From positions 62,001 to 126,000 of the forward strand of contig CAMEJM010000001.1 in NCBI GenBank assembly GCA_945920215.1: DNA of 64,000 bases, given 5' to 3'. The position numbers and the translations under genes are program-made. Within the stretch, counting starts at the first letter, position 1. Each line of letters begins with the position of its first letter. This document shows positions 61,815 to 64,000 of the stretch, piece by piece. The notes below the pieces were generated by a model. The model made no database searches and was not told the DNA's origin. It saw only the letters and a list, made by a program, of their open reading frames with translations. Origin of the DNA: an uncultured bacterium (lineage in GTDB: Bacteria; Bacillota; Clostridia; Oscillospirales; CAG-272).

Positions 61815-63836
61815 TTACTTCTCATCCGAGCGCCGCATCCCGCAATAGCCGGGAATGGCGTAGTATTCCACGCTGTACCGCGGCATTTCGGGGGCGGTCA
61901 GGATGCGGGTATGTCTGCCCTGCGTTTCTTTCACGGCGACGGCAAACTGGTGGTTGGGTCCGCAGCCGTCGGTGCGGAAGTACGCGAACACATCGGAGTT
62001 TTCGTTCTCAATACAAGGGGTGCCGTCGTCGGTGGCGATGGTCGCGCTGCCTGAGAAAATCTCCGCGCGGCTGCCGCCGCGGATGTTGTACGCCTTTCCG
62101 TCCGGTCCCTCGGTTTTGAAGCCGAATACCCACAGCTCGCTTCCGTCCTCGGCAATGCAATTATCCGCGCTGCGCTCGGGGTTGAACTGTCTTGCCCAGA
62201 CCTTCTGCCCGTGGGAGAAGCGGAAGCAGGGGACGGAACCGTAGCCGATACCGCCAAACACGCCCATGGTGCTTGCGGTGTTCTCCAGCCACACACGGGA
62301 ACCGCCCACGGTATTGAAATAGAATGCGGCGGTCTGCACGTGAAAATCGCTGATTGCCAGATCGCGCTTTGCGCTGTGGCGGATAAAGCGGATATACCCG
62401 TACACTTTCTCGAAGACAAAGGCGTCGTCCATGTAAAGAATCTCATCGGATGGCTCCTCAATGGCGAACACGCCCTTCTCTTTCTCCTCGGCAAAATCCG
62501 GGGTCAGAGCAAAGTCGCAGTACATGAAATTCATGGCGCGCACGCTTGCCGGGATTTTGATTTCCCCGCTGACAAGGTACCGTCCCTCTCCGAACACGAT
62601 ATATTCCTTGCCGGAATTGAGCGCCGCCTGAATGGCGGCGGTGGAATCTGTCACGCCGTCGCCCTTGGCGCCGAAATCGTCCACCTCGGCAACAATGCTT
62701 CTGTCTCCGTTCCACTCGTAAACGGGTTGCTCCTCCACCGGCAGCTCAAACGACGTGCAGGGGAAAAGCCTGTACTGCTTCTCATAATTATTGTATTCCG
62801 CAATCTCGCCGTTTTCCTTGATAACCGGCGTGTAGTCGTTGACAACCGCCTCTCCGAAGTTTTCCGTCCTGACATGGCGGAGGTAGCACAGCGCGTCATA
62901 GGTGCGGATAGCGGTGCCGCCCTGCTCCCCGATATGGGTGACCGTGGAATCCAAAAACGTGAAAATGGTATCGTGGCAAGCGTAGACCGCCGAGCCGTAA
63001 GTGCGGATACCGGTCTTACGAAAGCCGATGTTGGCGCCGGTGCCGTGAATGGCTGTGCGCAGGATATGATCCATTTCAATATGCTCAAAGCACTGTCCGG
63101 GGCTGGTGCAGGAAACGCGGACGCCGAACTCAAAGCCGTCGATACGCACATTCTTGACAATGTTTTCCTGTCCGAGATCCATGACAATGCCGGCATAACC
63201 GCGGTGTTCCTCATCGCCCGAAACAATATTGATATTTGCGATTTTACCGGTGTTGTTGGAATGGAAGCGAAGACCGACGGCGCCCGAATTGCCCTTGCCC
63301 GTATTCAGAGTCAGGTCCTCGATGGAGTTCATCATCGCCACGTTTGAGCCATTGGAGCGCACGAAGGAAATCATGGGCTTATTCTCGCCGTATCGGAACG
63401 CGCGCAATTGATCCTGCAATCTGATCACGGTCTTGTCGGCGCCGTCCCCTTTGAAGTGTATGAAACGGTTGAGGTCGCTTCCGGGACGGTCGTTCAACAG
63501 ATTCTTGAGGTTTTCAAACGAATAGGTAATGGTATCGGAAATCAGATAGGTGCCCGCAGGCAGATAAATGATGCGCGCGGCGGGCGGGTCCTCCGGAAAA
63601 ATCACGGTGGGTACCCCGTTCATCTTTCTGTTCTCGAAGCCGATACGGAAATTGTCGCGCGGGTCCTCCAGCAGCTTGCGCCGCATTGCCTGCACGCCCT
63701 CGATTTCGCGCGCCAGAATATCGTCCAGCGCCCGGCAAATCGCGTCGGTGGCGTCCTTTTTACCGGTGTTGTCCGCAAAATACGGCGCTTTGGTCACGTC
63801 CACCACAATGTGGTTATGCGCACTTTGGTAAAGCAT
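61815..63836 (-). CDS. Pectate-lyase-3/GH28-related right-handed beta-helix protein
   Basis: The 673-residue protein has two pectate-lyase-3 type segments. The second begins with the hallmark VDDFGAKGDGVTDSTAAIQAAL (residues about 387-408, abbreviated core FGAKGDGVTDS), and the first with VTKAPYFADNTGKKDATDAI near the N-terminus. Between and after lie beta-helix coils (SIEDLTLNTGKGNSGAVGLR, NIVKNVRIDGFEFGVRV). There is no signal peptide, so it is probably cytosolic. It likely acts on an oligosaccharide, but catalytic residues cannot be assigned. AAAGGAA lies 6 bases before the ATG. It directly follows the truncated carbohydrate-binding gene. Confidence 0.75.
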   Translation of the reverse strand: MLYQSAHNHIVVDVTKAPYFADNTGKKDATDAICRALDDILAREIEGVQAMRRKLLEDPRDNFRIGFENRKMNGVPTVIFPEDPPAARIIYLPAGTYLISDTITYSFENLKNLLNDRPGSDLNRFIHFKGDGADKTVIRLQDQLRAFRYGENKPMISFVRSNGSNVAMMNSIEDLTLNTGKGNSGAVGLRFHSNNTGKIANINIVSGDEEHRGYAGIVMDLGQENIVKNVRIDGFEFGVRVSCTSPGQCFEHIEMDHILRTAIHGTGANIGFRKTGIRTYGSAVYACHDTIFTFLDSTVTHIGEQGGTAIRTYDALCYLRHVRTENFGEAVVNDYTPVIKENGEIAEYNNYEKQYRLFPCTSFELPVEEQPVYEWNGDRSIVAEVDDFGAKGDGVTDSTAAIQAALNSGKEYIVFGEGRYLVSGEIKIPASVRAMNFMYCDFALTPDFAEEKEKGVFAIEEPSDEILYMDDAFVFEKVYGYIRFIRHSAKRDLAISDFHVQTAAFYFNTVGGSRVWLENTASTMGVFGGIGYGSVPCFRFSHGQKVWARQFNPERSADNCIAEDGSELWVFGFKTEGPDGKAYNIRGGSRAEIFSGSATIATDDGTPCIENENSDVFAYFRTDGCGPNHQFAVAVKETQGRHTRILTAPEMPRYSVEYYAIPGYCGMRRSDEK

Positions 63837-63848
63837 ATGTGATTCCTT

Positions 63849-64000
63849 TCAACGGTACAGTTTGATCTCGTCGATATGAAGCGCGCCGCTGGTGGTGGCA
63901 TAGCTGATCTGCTGCTCTCCCGCTTCCAGCTCCACGGCAACGGTTTCGGTCTTCTGCGCCCCCTCGGTGGCTTTGACAAGCAAGAAGCCCTTGGGATGGG
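63849..64000 (-). CDS. C-terminal end of a carbohydrate-binding-like protein (partial)
   Basis: Only the last 50 codons are inside the window. They read as a beta-sandwich end: KTETVAVELEAGEQQISYAT and SGALHIDEIKLYR, similar to the end of CBM6/35-like or concanavalin-like modules (the I.ID.I.L pattern). The stop at 63849 lies 12 bases before the next ATG, so the gene is in an operon with the beta-helix protein. The full protein is probably a glycan-active enzyme. Confidence 0.5.
   Translation of the reverse strand, partial: HPKGFLLVKATEGAQKTETVAVELEAGEQQISYATTSGALHIDEIKLYR

Overview
The window looks like chromosome of an anaerobic, moderately GC-rich Firmicute of class Clostridia, probably a gut Oscillospirales-like lineage. 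The evidence is the gene set: a GGGtGRT protein beside a NifU-like scaffold, PduL, DUF1292, DUF1540, DUF975, a TSCPD protein, a PMCA-type calcium ATPase, long-form HPF and a TepA-type ClpP homologue. Promoters are mostly strong sigma-A type and terminators are compact hairpins with T-runs. Most of the window is core housekeeping DNA, densely packed into operons with ATGA or TAATG overlaps. I see no prophage, transposase or CRISPR array.

Layout. 1-4.3 kb: truncated ECF transporter S component; PduL / NifU-like / GGGtGRT operon; divergent tepA-like gene. 4.5-9.2 kb: XRE regulator fused to a degenerate peptidase-like domain; response regulator / ABC ATPase / permease / histidine kinase module of bacitracin-lantibiotic-resistance type. 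9.2-13.5 kb: FkbM methyltransferase / U32 / uppP operon, HIT protein, rplS. 13.7-24.6 kb (mostly +): apgM, signal peptidase, rbgA, rnhB, yraN, M19 dipeptidase, thrC, metallophosphoesterase, tig, clpP, clpX. 24.7-31.9 kb: AraC regulator, HtrA-like lipoprotein, MATE transporter behind a structured leader with terminator, calcium ATPase, and a probable 6S-like RNA. 31.9-38.4 kb: DUF1292; operon of a prephenate-dehydratase-like protein, TSCPD protein, pgcA, lepA, hemW. 38.4-41.3 kb: tRNA-Leu(CAA) followed by an array of tRNA 3-prime fragments and hairpins, a zinc-finger membrane protein divergent from a small XRE regulator, and hpf. 41.4-57 kb: MFS transporter, AraC/dxs, then a long minus-strand operon tcdA / small membrane protein / miaB / ylbF / mutS / mutL / tgt / beta-helix surface protein; rluA family gene. 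57.3-64 kb: SGNH lipoprotein, DUF975 protein, amino-acid ABC transporter, beta-helix polysaccharide-active protein and the end of a carbohydrate-binding protein.

Functional themes are translation quality and tRNA modification (MiaB, TcdA, Tgt, U32, LepA, HPF, RbgA, L19), proteostasis (trigger factor, ClpP, ClpX, HtrA, TepA), mismatch repair, and envelope work (UppP, signal peptidase, resistance-type ABC module). The least ordinary items are: an amino-acid binding protein whose two halves are in swapped (circularly permuted) order; a tRNA-Leu-derived repeat array with variable inserts; a MATE-gene leader with mutually exclusive antiterminator and terminator folds, possibly a guanidine-IV type riboswitch; a DNA-binding pseudo-peptidase; and the uncharacterised PduL/NifU-like/GGGtGRT operon. 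All functional calls rest on reading the sequence and on memory of protein families; no search was run.
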